From: Ectobius pallidus
Taxonomy: Eukaryota; Arthropoda; Insecta; Blattodea; Ectobiidae
Direction: 5' to 3'
Assembly (NCBI GenBank): GCA_964059195.1
Contig: CAXKWD010000004.1
Coordinates: 123,042,043 to 123,106,042 of the forward strand
Length of the DNA: 64,000 nt
Shown: piece after piece, positions 45,682-55,390 of the stretch
How the letters are laid out: each line of letters starts with the position of its first letter
How positions within the stretch are numbered: position 1 is the stretch's first letter
Notes under the pieces: model-generated
The model's input: the letters and a program-made list of their open reading frames with translations, nothing else
Told to the model about the DNA's origin: nothing
Databases searched by the model: none
Program-made: the position numbers and the translations under genes

Positions 45682-46426
45682 ATTATTGATAAATTTCATC
45701 TTGGTTCTTTGAGGGAAATATTAGGTGTATAAAGAAGTTTTTAGTCTTATACCCTCAAAATAAAATACTAAGATATATGAACAACACAGGAAAAGAGGGG
45801 ACAACCTTTTACAATATAAATTGTTATAATATAATTTGTAAATTATAAATCAATAATATTTTATTAGTTGATTCTTACATTGTATGATATATGGCAACTT
45901 GTAATTAAAGTTAGCAAGATAAAATTCTAAGATTAATATTGGATTAGCTATACATAAAACATCTATATCATATAGTCAAGAGTTAAAATTTTTTTTTTGA
46001 TCAACTTATATATTCAAGTGATTACATATGTGCATAGTCCATATAGTTGAATTAATATATGAGATTAATATATAGGATCAACTTTGGATTGTTATAGCTG
46101 TTACATTAATGGTTATAATGGTTAATAAAATAAGTAGCAAGAGTAATTCTTGCATGTCATAATGTTAAAATGTCACATTTAAAATTAAAATTAATAAATA
46201 TCTTGAAATTGTGATTAAAAGAAGAGCTTACAAGCATATACTTGTGCGTGACTATTATAATTATATTCTATGATTTTGTAATTAATACTTGAATGTCCAG
46301 ATTCTCGTAATTATTGTTCACATATATACATGTATACAAAAGCTTGATGCTTCGTGATGATAGATTATTATAAGGTTGTTAAGGTTGTCCTCATCAAAAT
46401 TGTGTTGTAGATGGTAGTTGTTTTTC
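45682..46426 (-). repeat. 3' long repeat (pLTR) of the minus-strand PLE copy
   Basis: Reverse complement of the repeat at 49641-50340. It runs about 44 bp further, through the untranslated leader and the first 18 nt of the ORF (ATGAAATTTATCAATAAT), before meeting the target site. Its outer end therefore differs from the plus-copy 3' repeat. Confidence 0.9.
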
Positions 46427-46433
46427 TTAGTAG

Positions 46434-46480
46434 TTAGATATGTACATTTCGGTACAGTATATGTACCATCTTCAGTCTAA
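46434..46480 (-). ncRNA. Hammerhead ribozyme, minus-strand copy
   Basis: Exact counterpart of 53005-53051 in the minus-strand PLE. The core elements CTGAAGA and GAAA, the GGTAC/GTACC stem II and the TTAGA/TCTAA stem I are all conserved. Confidence 0.85.
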
Positions 46481-46660
46481 AAATGGTAAAATGAAAGAAA
46501 ATTAATGAAACAATATATAAGTATGTATGTTGATGGCTCAAAGAATATTTAAAAAAGATTAAATAATGTTATGTTTATCAGTTAAACTAACCTGTAAGCT
46601 TAGTAGCTATCTGATGAAAGTTGGACTAGTACTACAGTGATTGTGTTAATGTTGGTGTAT

Positions 46661-49120
46661 TTATAGTTTCAGGGTGAGTTCGAAAAGTGGGTTGTATTCA
46701 ATGGGGTTATCATTAAGAATTATGTCTTTGTTCTTGTAGATTTCTAGTGCTTCTAGAGTGTTGAGTCTATTACTTTTCTTTTCTTTGTGGGCTATTGTGA
46801 GTGAGTTTTCAATATTTTCAAATCTGTGTTGTTCAGTGATTAGGTGTTTAGCATATGCTGATTTTAGTCTGTTGTGTTTGAAGTCCATTCTATGTTCTTT
46901 GAATCTAGTTTTGAATTTCCTTCCGGTTTGTCCTACGTATATTTTATTACAATCAACACATTTTAATTTATAAACTCCATTATTATCCAAATTATCTGTC
47001 TGGTTGTTATTTGTGTTGTAAAGTTTATCTTTAATATGATTGGTGGTTTTGTATGCTATTTGAAAATTGTTACGTTCTAGAATTTTGGTGATTTTGTGTA
47101 TTTTCCCGTCTGTGAATGTAAATGTGGCGAAATTAGGTTTTGTATTTTCCTTCTTAATAGGGCTTAATTGACTATAGGATTTTTCTTTGTTTTTAGCTTT
47201 TTTGGTTTGTTTATTAACTATTTTATCCACTGTTTGAATGTTATATCCATTATTTATTGTAATTTGTGTTATTATTTTGTATTCTTTGTTGTAAGTTTTG
47301 GGGTCTAGTGGGAGATTAACCATTCTGTATATCATACTATTGAGGGCAGCTAATTTTTGTTTGTATGGATGGTTAGAGTCTCTATTTATGATTGTATCTG
47401 TGTATGTAGGTTTCCTATAGATGTCAAAGTGGAGTTTAGTTTTTTGTCTAGTTAAATTCAGGTCAAGAAAATTTATAGAATTATTGTTTTCTTTTTCCAT
47501 AGTATAAGTTAGATTGTTGTGGATTTTATTAAAGTCATGCAATATATCTTCTGCTTTATGCTTATTGCATATTATGAAGGTATCGTCCACATAGCGATAA
47601 TATGTTTTTATGTTATGTTTATTTACAATGTTGGGGATTTTTGACTTTTCTATGTCTTGTAAAAAGATTTCGGACATAATATTTGAAAGGGGGGAGCCCA
47701 TCGCTAGTCCATCTTTTTGTAAGTAAATTTTATTGTTGAACGTGAAATAGTTCTGGTCTAAGATGTCAGAGATTGTATTGACGATTTGTTCTGTAATTAA
47801 AGGGTTTTCTTTGTTATGTAGTAGGTTGTTCTGCATTATGTCTATAGTCTCTTTAATAGGAACGTTTGTGTATAAATTTTTTATATCAAGAGATATCAAA
47901 ATATCATTTTTATTTAATTCAATATCTTTCAGTTTATTAGCCAGTTGTATGGAATTCTGTATAGTATATTTGTTAGGTAAAGTAAGTCTGTCTTTAAGTA
48001 TATTAGTCATAGTTCTTGCTAGTTTATAAGAAGGTGCATTAGTAAAATTAACGACAGGTCTTATAGGGTTATTGGTTTTATGTGTTTTTATTTGTGATCT
48101 CAAGGAAGGTATTTTCGGGTTCATATTTATATTATGTTTCATTTGATATTCACTGAGTATGAGGTCAGAGTTTTTTATGTTGGTTTTTATTTTCTGTTGG
48201 AATTTATCAGTAGGGTCATTGTCTATCTCAATTATGTTATTATCTGTAATAAATTCCAGAGTTTTGTTTATGTAGTCACTATTATTAATTAATACTATTG
48301 AATTACCCTTATCTGCTCTGGTATGTATAATGTTATTGTTTTTCAGTTTTAGATTTATGTCTTTTATTGACTTATGGTTCTGTGTTTGCGTATTGTTTTG
48401 ATTTTGTGTTGTTTCAATGTAAGTCTCGTTTATTACTGAAGCTATTTGTTTTCTAAGTTCTTTTTGCTTTTCTATTGGTATATTAGATAACGCAGTTTCC
48501 GTGTCGATGACTAGCGATTCGATTTTCTTTTTGTTATTCATTTCAAAACTGTGTTTATATCCTTTTTCAAGTGTAGCTTTCTCTGTATCACTGATGTGAA
48601 TTTTAGATAGATTTAGAATACGTGGGTAGAATGTAATGTTATTAGAAGGGTCTATATGTTGTGTGTGAATTAGATTGTGAATGGATGTTTCTGTGTTAGT
48701 TAGGGTTAGTTTTTCTTTTCCAAGTTTTTCTATTTTCTTGTTCATGTTTAGATATTTCTTATCAATTTCGTGTTGAAGTTTATTTTGGATTTCATTATGG
48801 ATATGAGTCCATTGATTTTGAAATATCTTAGCTGCTTGTAGATGTAAGTCATAAGTTACTTTTGTGAGATATTCTTTTTTCTTATAGAGGAATTTTATTT
48901 CATTATTAATCCAAGATTTTTTGGCTTGAACTATGGCTGTTTTTGCAGATTGATTTTTTGATTTGGTTTTTATGTTTATATATTTAGGGGTTAAATCATT
49001 GTGTTTGCAAGTTTTATTAAAATGAATGTTCGCTATAGTTTTCATTAATTTTCTTTTTGTATTAGTGAATCTACTGATGATATTAGCTTGACATGCTAGA
49101 CTATTATTGATAAATTTCAT
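46661..49120 (-). CDS. Penelope-like element protein: reverse transcriptase + GIY-YIG endonuclease (minus copy)
   Basis: An intact 819-codon frame starting at the ATG 49118-49120. An N-terminal basic, asparagine- and lysine-rich region precedes the RT. The RT has the SLDIKNLYTNVPI block (first catalytic aspartate), QKDGLAMGSPLSN and the YVDD box at 510-513. The PLE-type thumb motif is YRKPTYTD. A linker and the C-terminal nuclease follow, with GVY at 715-717, a C-x2-C pair at 721/724, YVG at 728-730 and the GQTGR box. PLE proteins copy their RNA at a nicked target. The protein differs from the plus copy at only three sites that I see: K versus E in TKR(K/E)LMK, N versus D-K in IEID(N/K)DP, and T versus A in TQI(T/A)INN. 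Length is close to the 800-850 residues known for Penelope. It is probably competent or very recently active. Confidence 0.95.
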   Translation of the reverse strand: MKFINNSLACQANIISRFTNTKRKLMKTIANIHFNKTCKHNDLTPKYINIKTKSKNQSAKTAIVQAKKSWINNEIKFLYKKKEYLTKVTYDLHLQAAKIFQNQWTHIHNEIQNKLQHEIDKKYLNMNKKIEKLGKEKLTLTNTETSIHNLIHTQHIDPSNNITFYPRILNLSKIHISDTEKATLEKGYKHSFEMNNKKKIESLVIDTETALSNIPIEKQKELRKQIASVINETYIETTQNQNNTQTQNHKSIKDINLKLKNNNIIHTRADKGNSIVLINNSDYINKTLEFITDNNIIEIDNDPTDKFQQKIKTNIKNSDLILSEYQMKHNINMNPKIPSLRSQIKTHKTNNPIRPVVNFTNAPSYKLARTMTNILKDRLTLPNKYTIQNSIQLANKLKDIELNKNDILISLDIKNLYTNVPIKETIDIMQNNLLHNKENPLITEQIVNTISDILDQNYFTFNNKIYLQKDGLAMGSPLSNIMSEIFLQDIEKSKIPNIVNKHNIKTYYRYVDDTFIICNKHKAEDILHDFNKIHNNLTYTMEKENNNSINFLDLNLTRQKTKLHFDIYRKPTYTDTIINRDSNHPYKQKLAALNSMIYRMVNLPLDPKTYNKEYKIITQITINNGYNIQTVDKIVNKQTKKAKNKEKSYSQLSPIKKENTKPNFATFTFTDGKIHKITKILERNNFQIAYKTTNHIKDKLYNTNNNQTDNLDNNGVYKLKCVDCNKIYVGQTGRKFKTRFKEHRMDFKHNRLKSAYAKHLITEQHRFENIENSLTIAHKEKKSNRLNTLEALEIYKNKDIILNDNPIEYNPLFELTLKL

Positions 49121-49640
49121 CTTGGTTCTTTGAGGGAAATATTAGGTGTATAAAGAAGTTTTTAGTCTTATACCCTCAAAATAAAATACTAAGATATATG
49201 AACAACACAGGAAAAGAGGGGACAACCTTTTACAATATAAATTGTTATAATATAATTTGTAAATTATAAATCAATAATATTTTATTAGTTGATTCTTACA
49301 TTGTATGATATATGGCAACTTGTAATTAAAGTTAGCAAGATAAAATTCTAAGATTAATATTGGATTAGCTATACATAAAACATCTATATCATATAGTCAA
49401 GAGTTAAAATTTTTTTTTGATCAACTTATATATTCAAGTGATTACATATGTGCATAGTCCATATAGTTGAATTAATATATGAGATTAATATATAGGATCA
49501 ACTTTGGATTGTTATAGCTGTTACATTAATGGTTATAATGGTTAATAAAATAAGTAGCAAGAGTAATTCTTGCATGTCATAATGTTAAAATGTCACATTT
49601 AAAATTAAAATTAATAAATATCTTGAAATTGTGATTAAAA
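49121..49640 (-). repeat. Shortened 5' long repeat of the minus-strand PLE copy
   Basis: Reverse complement of about 49843-50364, the inner part of the plus-copy 5' repeat and leader. It lacks the outermost 200 bp or so and abuts the plus copy directly at 49640/49641. Confidence 0.9.
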
Positions 49641-50340
49641 GAAAAACAACTACCATCTACAACACAATTTTGATGAGGACAACCTTAACAACCTTATAAT
49701 AATCTATCATCACGAAGCATCAAGCTTTTGTATACATGTATATATGTGAACAATAATTACGAGAATCTGGACATTCAAGTATTAATTACAAAATCATAGA
49801 ATATAATTATAATAGTCACGCACAAGTATATGCTTGTAAGCTCTTCTTTTAATCACAATTTCAAGATATTTATTAATTTTAATTTTAAATGTGACATTTT
49901 AACATTATGACATGCAAGAATTACTCTTGCTACTTATTTTATTAACCATTATAACCATTAATGTAACAGCTATAACAATCCAAAGTTGATCCTATATATT
50001 AATCTCATATATTAATTCAACTATATGGACTATGCACATATGTAATCACTTGAATATATAAGTTGATCAAAAAAATTTTAACTCTTGACTATATGATATA
50101 GATGTTTTATGTATAGCTAATCCAATATTAATCTTAGAATTTTATCTTGCTAACTTTAATTACAAGTTGCCATATATCATACAATGTAAGAATCAACTAA
50201 TAAAATATTATTGATTTATAATTTACAAATTATATTATAACAATTTATATTGTAAAAGGTTGTCCCCTCTTTTCCTGTGTTGTTCATATATCTTAGTATT
50301 TTATTTTGAGGGTATAAGACTAAAAACTTCTTTATACACC
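49641..50340 (+). repeat. 5' long repeat (pLTR) of the plus-strand PLE copy
   Basis: A 700-bp direct repeat of 53059-53759, starting GAAAAACAACTACC and ending CTTTATACACC. The 5' end corresponds to a point 12 nt downstream of the predicted ribozyme cleavage site in the 3' copy. Confidence 0.9.
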
Positions 50341-50364
50341 TAATATTTCCCTCAAAGAACCAAG

Positions 50365-52824
50365 ATGAAATTTATCAATAATAGTCTAGCATGTCAAGCT
50401 AATATCATCAGTAGATTCACTAATACAAAAAGAGAATTAATGAAAACTATAGCGAACATTCATTTTAATAAAACTTGCAAACACAATGATTTAACCCCTA
50501 AATATATAAACATAAAAACCAAATCAAAAAATCAATCTGCAAAAACAGCCATAGTTCAAGCCAAAAAATCTTGGATTAATAATGAAATAAAATTCCTCTA
50601 TAAGAAAAAAGAATATCTCACAAAAGTAACTTATGACTTACATCTACAAGCAGCTAAGATATTTCAAAATCAATGGACTCATATCCATAATGAAATCCAA
50701 AATAAACTTCAACACGAAATTGATAAGAAATATCTAAACATGAACAAGAAAATAGAAAAACTTGGAAAAGAAAAACTAACCCTAACTAACACAGAAACAT
50801 CCATTCACAATCTAATTCACACACAACATATAGACCCTTCTAATAACATTACATTCTACCCACGTATTCTAAATCTATCTAAAATTCACATCAGTGATAC
50901 AGAGAAAGCTACACTTGAAAAAGGATATAAACACAGTTTTGAAATGAATAACAAAAAGAAAATCGAATCGCTAGTCATCGACACGGAAACTGCGTTATCT
51001 AATATACCAATAGAAAAGCAAAAAGAACTTAGAAAACAAATAGCTTCAGTAATAAACGAGACTTACATTGAAACAACACAAAATCAAAACAATACGCAAA
51101 CACAGAACCATAAGTCAATAAAAGACATAAATCTAAAACTGAAAAACAATAACATTATACATACCAGAGCAGATAAGGGTAATTCAATAGTATTAATTAA
51201 TAATAGTGACTACATAAACAAAACTCTGGAATTTATTACAGATAATAACATAATTGAGATAGACAAAGACCCTACTGATAAATTCCAACAGAAAATAAAA
51301 ACCAACATAAAAAACTCTGACCTCATACTCAGTGAATATCAAATGAAACATAATATAAATATGAACCCGAAAATACCTTCCTTGAGATCACAAATAAAAA
51401 CACATAAAACCAATAACCCTATAAGACCTGTCGTTAATTTTACTAATGCACCTTCTTATAAACTAGCAAGAACTATGACTAATATACTTAAAGACAGACT
51501 TACTTTACCTAACAAATATACTATACAGAATTCCATACAACTGGCTAATAAACTGAAAGATATTGAATTAAATAAAAATGATATTTTGATATCTCTTGAT
51601 ATAAAAAATTTATACACAAACGTTCCTATTAAAGAGACTATAGACATAATGCAGAACAACCTACTACATAACAAAGAAAACCCTTTAATTACAGAACAAA
51701 TCGTCAATACAATCTCTGACATCTTAGACCAGAACTATTTCACGTTCAACAATAAAATTTACTTACAAAAAGATGGACTAGCGATGGGCTCCCCCCTTTC
51801 AAATATTATGTCCGAAATCTTTTTACAAGACATAGAAAAGTCAAAAATCCCCAACATTGTAAATAAACATAACATAAAAACATATTATCGCTATGTGGAC
51901 GATACCTTCATAATATGCAATAAGCATAAAGCAGAAGATATATTGCATGACTTTAATAAAATCCACAACAATCTAACTTATACTATGGAAAAAGAAAACA
52001 ATAATTCTATAAATTTTCTTGACCTGAATTTAACTAGACAAAAAACTAAACTCCACTTTGACATCTATAGGAAACCTACATACACAGATACAATCATAAA
52101 TAGAGACTCTAACCATCCATACAAACAAAAATTAGCTGCCCTCAATAGTATGATATACAGAATGGTTAATCTCCCACTAGACCCCAAAACTTACAACAAA
52201 GAATACAAAATAATAACACAAATTGCAATAAATAATGGATATAACATTCAAACAGTGGATAAAATAGTTAATAAACAAACCAAAAAAGCTAAAAACAAAG
52301 AAAAATCCTATAGTCAATTAAGCCCTATTAAGAAGGAAAATACAAAACCTAATTTCGCCACATTTACATTCACAGACGGGAAAATACACAAAATCACCAA
52401 AATTCTAGAACGTAACAATTTTCAAATAGCATACAAAACCACCAATCATATTAAAGATAAACTTTACAACACAAATAACAACCAGACAGATAATTTGGAT
52501 AATAATGGAGTTTATAAATTAAAATGTGTTGATTGTAATAAAATATACGTAGGACAAACCGGAAGGAAATTCAAAACTAGATTCAAAGAACATAGAATGG
52601 ACTTCAAACACAACAGACTAAAATCAGCATATGCTAAACACCTAATCACTGAACAACACAGATTTGAAAATATTGAAAACTCACTCACAATAGCCCACAA
52701 AGAAAAGAAAAGTAATAGACTCAACACTCTAGAAGCACTAGAAATCTACAAGAACAAAGACATAATTCTTAATGATAACCCCATTGAATACAACCCACTT
52801 TTCGAACTCACCCTGAAACTATAA
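50365..52824 (+). CDS. Penelope-like element protein: reverse transcriptase + GIY-YIG endonuclease (plus copy)
   Basis: An intact 819-codon frame from the ATG at 50365, which is preceded by AACCAAG and the end of the long repeat. The RT domain spans roughly residues 270-600. It has the R-P-V-V-N block (RPVVNFTNAPS), SLDIKNLYTN, AMGSPLSN and catalytic YVDD at 510-513. The thumb has DIYRKPTYTD. The GIY-YIG nuclease spans roughly 712-800, with G715-V-Y, C721-x2-C724, Y728-V-G and the R...EH block. The CxxC pair next to the first nuclease motif fits the zinc-finger-bearing PLE GIY-YIG family. A long N-terminal basic region may bind RNA. The single uninterrupted frame and near identity to the minus copy argue for recent transposition. 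Confidence 0.97.
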   Translation: MKFINNSLACQANIISRFTNTKRELMKTIANIHFNKTCKHNDLTPKYINIKTKSKNQSAKTAIVQAKKSWINNEIKFLYKKKEYLTKVTYDLHLQAAKIFQNQWTHIHNEIQNKLQHEIDKKYLNMNKKIEKLGKEKLTLTNTETSIHNLIHTQHIDPSNNITFYPRILNLSKIHISDTEKATLEKGYKHSFEMNNKKKIESLVIDTETALSNIPIEKQKELRKQIASVINETYIETTQNQNNTQTQNHKSIKDINLKLKNNNIIHTRADKGNSIVLINNSDYINKTLEFITDNNIIEIDKDPTDKFQQKIKTNIKNSDLILSEYQMKHNINMNPKIPSLRSQIKTHKTNNPIRPVVNFTNAPSYKLARTMTNILKDRLTLPNKYTIQNSIQLANKLKDIELNKNDILISLDIKNLYTNVPIKETIDIMQNNLLHNKENPLITEQIVNTISDILDQNYFTFNNKIYLQKDGLAMGSPLSNIMSEIFLQDIEKSKIPNIVNKHNIKTYYRYVDDTFIICNKHKAEDILHDFNKIHNNLTYTMEKENNNSINFLDLNLTRQKTKLHFDIYRKPTYTDTIINRDSNHPYKQKLAALNSMIYRMVNLPLDPKTYNKEYKIITQIAINNGYNIQTVDKIVNKQTKKAKNKEKSYSQLSPIKKENTKPNFATFTFTDGKIHKITKILERNNFQIAYKTTNHIKDKLYNTNNNQTDNLDNNGVYKLKCVDCNKIYVGQTGRKFKTRFKEHRMDFKHNRLKSAYAKHLITEQHRFENIENSLTIAHKEKKSNRLNTLEALEIYKNKDIILNDNPIEYNPLFELTLKL

Positions 52825-53004
52825 ATACACCAACATTAACACAATCACTGTAGTACTAGTCCAACTTTCATCAGATAGCTACTAAGCTTACAGGTTAGTT
52901 TAACTGATAAACATAACATTATTTAATCTTTTTTAAATATTCTTTGAGCCATCAACATACATACTTATATATTGTTTCATTAATTTTCTTTCATTTTACC
53001 ATTT

Positions 53005-53051
53005 TTAGACTGAAGATGGTACATATACTGTACCGAAATGTACATATCTAA
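53005..53051 (+). ncRNA. Type I hammerhead ribozyme in the PLE 3' region
   Basis: Stem I pairs TTAGA (53005-53009) with TCTAA (53047-53051). The first core box is CTGAAGA (53010-53016), fitting CUGANGA. Stem II pairs GGTAC (53018-53022) with GTACC (53030-53034) around ATATACT. The second core box is GAAA (53035-53038). Stem III is the self-complementary ATGTACAT (53038-53045), followed by the cleavage base A53046. All conserved core positions are present. Minimal hammerheads with a very short stem III are known from PLEs, where they are thought to work best as dimers. Cleavage would release a 5' end starting TCTAACTAC, just before the long repeat. Confidence 0.88.
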
Positions 53052-53058
53052 CTACTAA

Positions 53059-53759
53059 GAAAAACAACTACCATCTACAACACAATTTTGATGAGGACAA
53101 CCTTAACAACCTTATAATAATCTATCATCACGAAGCATCAAGCTTTTGTATACATGTATATATGTGAACAATAATTACGAGAATCTGGACATTCAAGTAT
53201 TAATTACAAAATCATAGAATATAATTATAATAGTCACGCACAAGTATATGCTTGTAAGCTCTTCTTTTAATCACAATTTCAAGATATTTATTAATTTTAA
53301 TTTTAAATGTGACATTTTAACATTATGACATGCAAGAATTACTCTTGCTACTTATTTTATTAACCATTATAACCATTAATGTAACAGCTATAACAATCCA
53401 AAGTTGATCCTATATATTAATCTCATATATTAATTCAACTATATGGACTATGCACATATGTAATCACTTGAATATATAAGTTGATCAAAAAAAATTTTAA
53501 CTCTTGACTATATGATATAGATGTTTTATGTATAGCTAATCCAATATTAATCTTAGAATTTTATCTTGCTAACTTTAATTACAAGTTGCCATATATCATA
53601 CAATGTAAGAATCAACTAATAAAATATTATTGATTTATAATTTACAAATTATATTATAACAATTTATATTGTAAAAGGTTGTCCCCTCTTTTCCTGTGTT
53701 GTTCATATATCTTAGTATTTTATTTTGAGGGTATAAGACTAAAAACTTCTTTATACACC
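53059..53759 (+). repeat. 3' long repeat (pLTR) of the plus-strand PLE copy
   Basis: A 701-bp direct repeat of 49641-50340. I noticed one extra A in a run near 53486. It ends at CTTTATACACCTA, merging with the target duplication. Confidence 0.9.
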
Positions 53760-53984
53760 TAAGTTGATCAAGTTTCCCTTACTAAGTTTTCCTGCGAAGA
53801 CTCTTGAGATTTTTACAAAAGGGGATTAATACTTAATATAGAATAGTGAAATTCTTGAAGACACTCTACTGAATAATAATACAATGTTACTATTGAAGTG
53901 TATGAAAAGTGGCTTTTATGGGACAACCGCAATCTTCAACTGCCCTCAACAGAGCGCGAGTTATTGTCTAATGGAATAGTGTTT

Positions 53985-54650
53985 AGGGACTCATTCGAGT
54001 TCCGTATGCATTGTTCATTGTACGTTCGTATCTGCAAAAAATGCACACAACAGTAGAATCAGGTGATCCACCTTCCGGACATATTCTTCTTCTAACTTGA
54101 TGCGATTTTGTCATCGATGTTTCATCGTCTCTAGATGGTTCTTGTAACATTATTTCGGAGTGACGTGTACACAGCGGTTTCCAGTTCTTCAAAGTTTGCA
54201 AAACAGCGACCACGCACATGTTTCTTCATAACCCCGAACAAATGATAGTCACCAGGCAAGACTAGCGTATAGCATTAGACTTGTGCCAAGTCGGAGGGTA
54301 TAGTGGGTGTGGCATTATTGTGAATCCCATCTGATCAATGCTAGCAGTAGGTTCTCGGATGTAGTAGTAGTAGTAGTGTGTATGGGAACGTGCATTGACA
54401 TGCTGCGTGAGCTCACCTTTCGCCATATTTCTGGAGTTTTCCTTTGAACTGGAGATGTAAGAGCCTACGGTGTCGCCAAATATGCTGCAGATAATCGTGG
54501 ATCCAAATTCTAGAGAGTGGATGAGAATGATGCTCTTCCTTTCTCTTATAATAACACTATCGCCATATTCTTGCCAGTCGAGGGCACTCTTCGAAATTGA
54601 TGCAGGTGGTTTGCCCTTCCGCTTCCATTGCATCAATTGCTGTTTCGTGT
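53985..54650 (-). pseudogene. mariner-type transposase fragment
   Basis: Minus-strand translation over shifting frames shows an MQWKRKGKPPAS block and traces of a DNARPHT-like block (NARSHT). A MPHPLYPPT / SPDLAP-like block follows, then DYHLFGVMKKHVRGRCF and a FEELETAVYTSL end. This order is that of mariner (IS630/Tc1 superfamily) transposases from the middle to the C-terminus. A (TAG)n run at 54363-54377 interrupts the frame. No inverted ends were identified. Confidence 0.75.
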
Positions 54651-55151
54651 CTGGCTCATGGCAATGGAGTTAACTTCTGTGCACTTAACAGCTAACAGTT
54701 ATTTGTTGCAACACTAGAAAACACAGTTTCCGCGAGTCTACCACGCAACGAAACGAAGGGATATTAGCTTCAAACAACGCCTATTTTCTCTTGTGTCTCA
54801 GGATGTACTCATAATAGGAATATCGACTGGAATACCTCCCGTCCTGCCACGTGGCTTCTGGTCATGTGGTTGCTGGTGGTGTGCTGATCACCTGGGAGCT
54901 TTCATGGTGCACCGCGACTGAGCGTGCTTTCTGTGAGGGACCGCGGGCGTGGCGCACGGTCCTACATGGCGGACCCCGGAAGCGTGGTGCACGTGGTGAG
55001 TTTCAGGATTTTGATGGATGTTGGGGAGTTCCGTAGGGGCTCGCAGTGGAATCTGCTCGGGTGGGGGATTAGGCATTCCAATCATCCCATTACCAGGGGT
55101 TGGCCCAATGGGTCCGGACTTGTGGTCCACGTGATTAGGGTCGTTCCCAAT
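54651..55151. other. GC-richer stretch, no gene recognised
   Basis: 54830-55150 has long open stretches on both strands, caused by higher GC content. None has a start context, domain or codon pattern that I recognise. Confidence 0.4.
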
Positions 55152-55390
55152 CATAGGCGTAACCAGGCCGACCATATGGTGGAGGTTTATACCATGCGGG
55201 GGGTCTTGAAGAGGGGGGTTGGGGGTCCTCCCCCGGAAAATTTTAAAACTTAAGATGCACAATAACGAGTTTTAAGCTTCCCATCCTTTATACTCGTGTT
55301 AAGTAATTTATAATCAGACTTTAAAAAATTACAATTTTTTTAATCAATGGTGGGGGGTTCATACCCTTAACCCCCCTCGTTACGCCTCTG
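55152..55390. mobile_element. Short hAT-type MITE, 239 bp
   Basis: The ends CATAGGCGTAACCAGG and (reversed) CAGAGGCGTAACGAGG match at 14 of 16 positions. Flanking octamers TTCCCAAT and TTCCCAAA differ only in the last base, as expected for an aged 8-bp duplication. The interior has GGGGGTCCTCCCCCGG, a palindrome common in this kind of MITE. Confidence 0.75.

Larger units (their letters stand above)
45682..53760. mobile_element. Head-to-head pair of full-length Penelope-like elements
   Basis: The order is: 3' long repeat (minus), ribozyme (minus), ORF (minus), shortened 5' long repeat (minus), full 5' long repeat (plus), ORF (plus), ribozyme (plus), 3' long repeat (plus). The outer flanks share CTAAGTTGATCAA (45670-45682 and 53759-53771). 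The last 9-13 bp of this can be target duplication, since CTAA also belongs to the element end. No duplication separates the copies at the centre (49640/49641). The pair therefore looks like one insertion event. The two arms form an inverted repeat of about 3.9 kb per arm around a spacer of roughly 200 bp. This PLE family differs from the other two PLEs in the window. Confidence 0.9.

Noticed and set aside
47763..48029. Open frames antisense to the PLE genes (also 46758-46973, 51456-51722 and 52512-52727)
   Set aside because: Shadows of the intact RT frame; the mirrored pairs occur only because the copies are inverted.
54888..55262. Overlapping open frames on both strands in the GC-rich stretch
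   Set aside because: Proline/glycine-rich, no motif, overlapping a MITE end; explained by composition.
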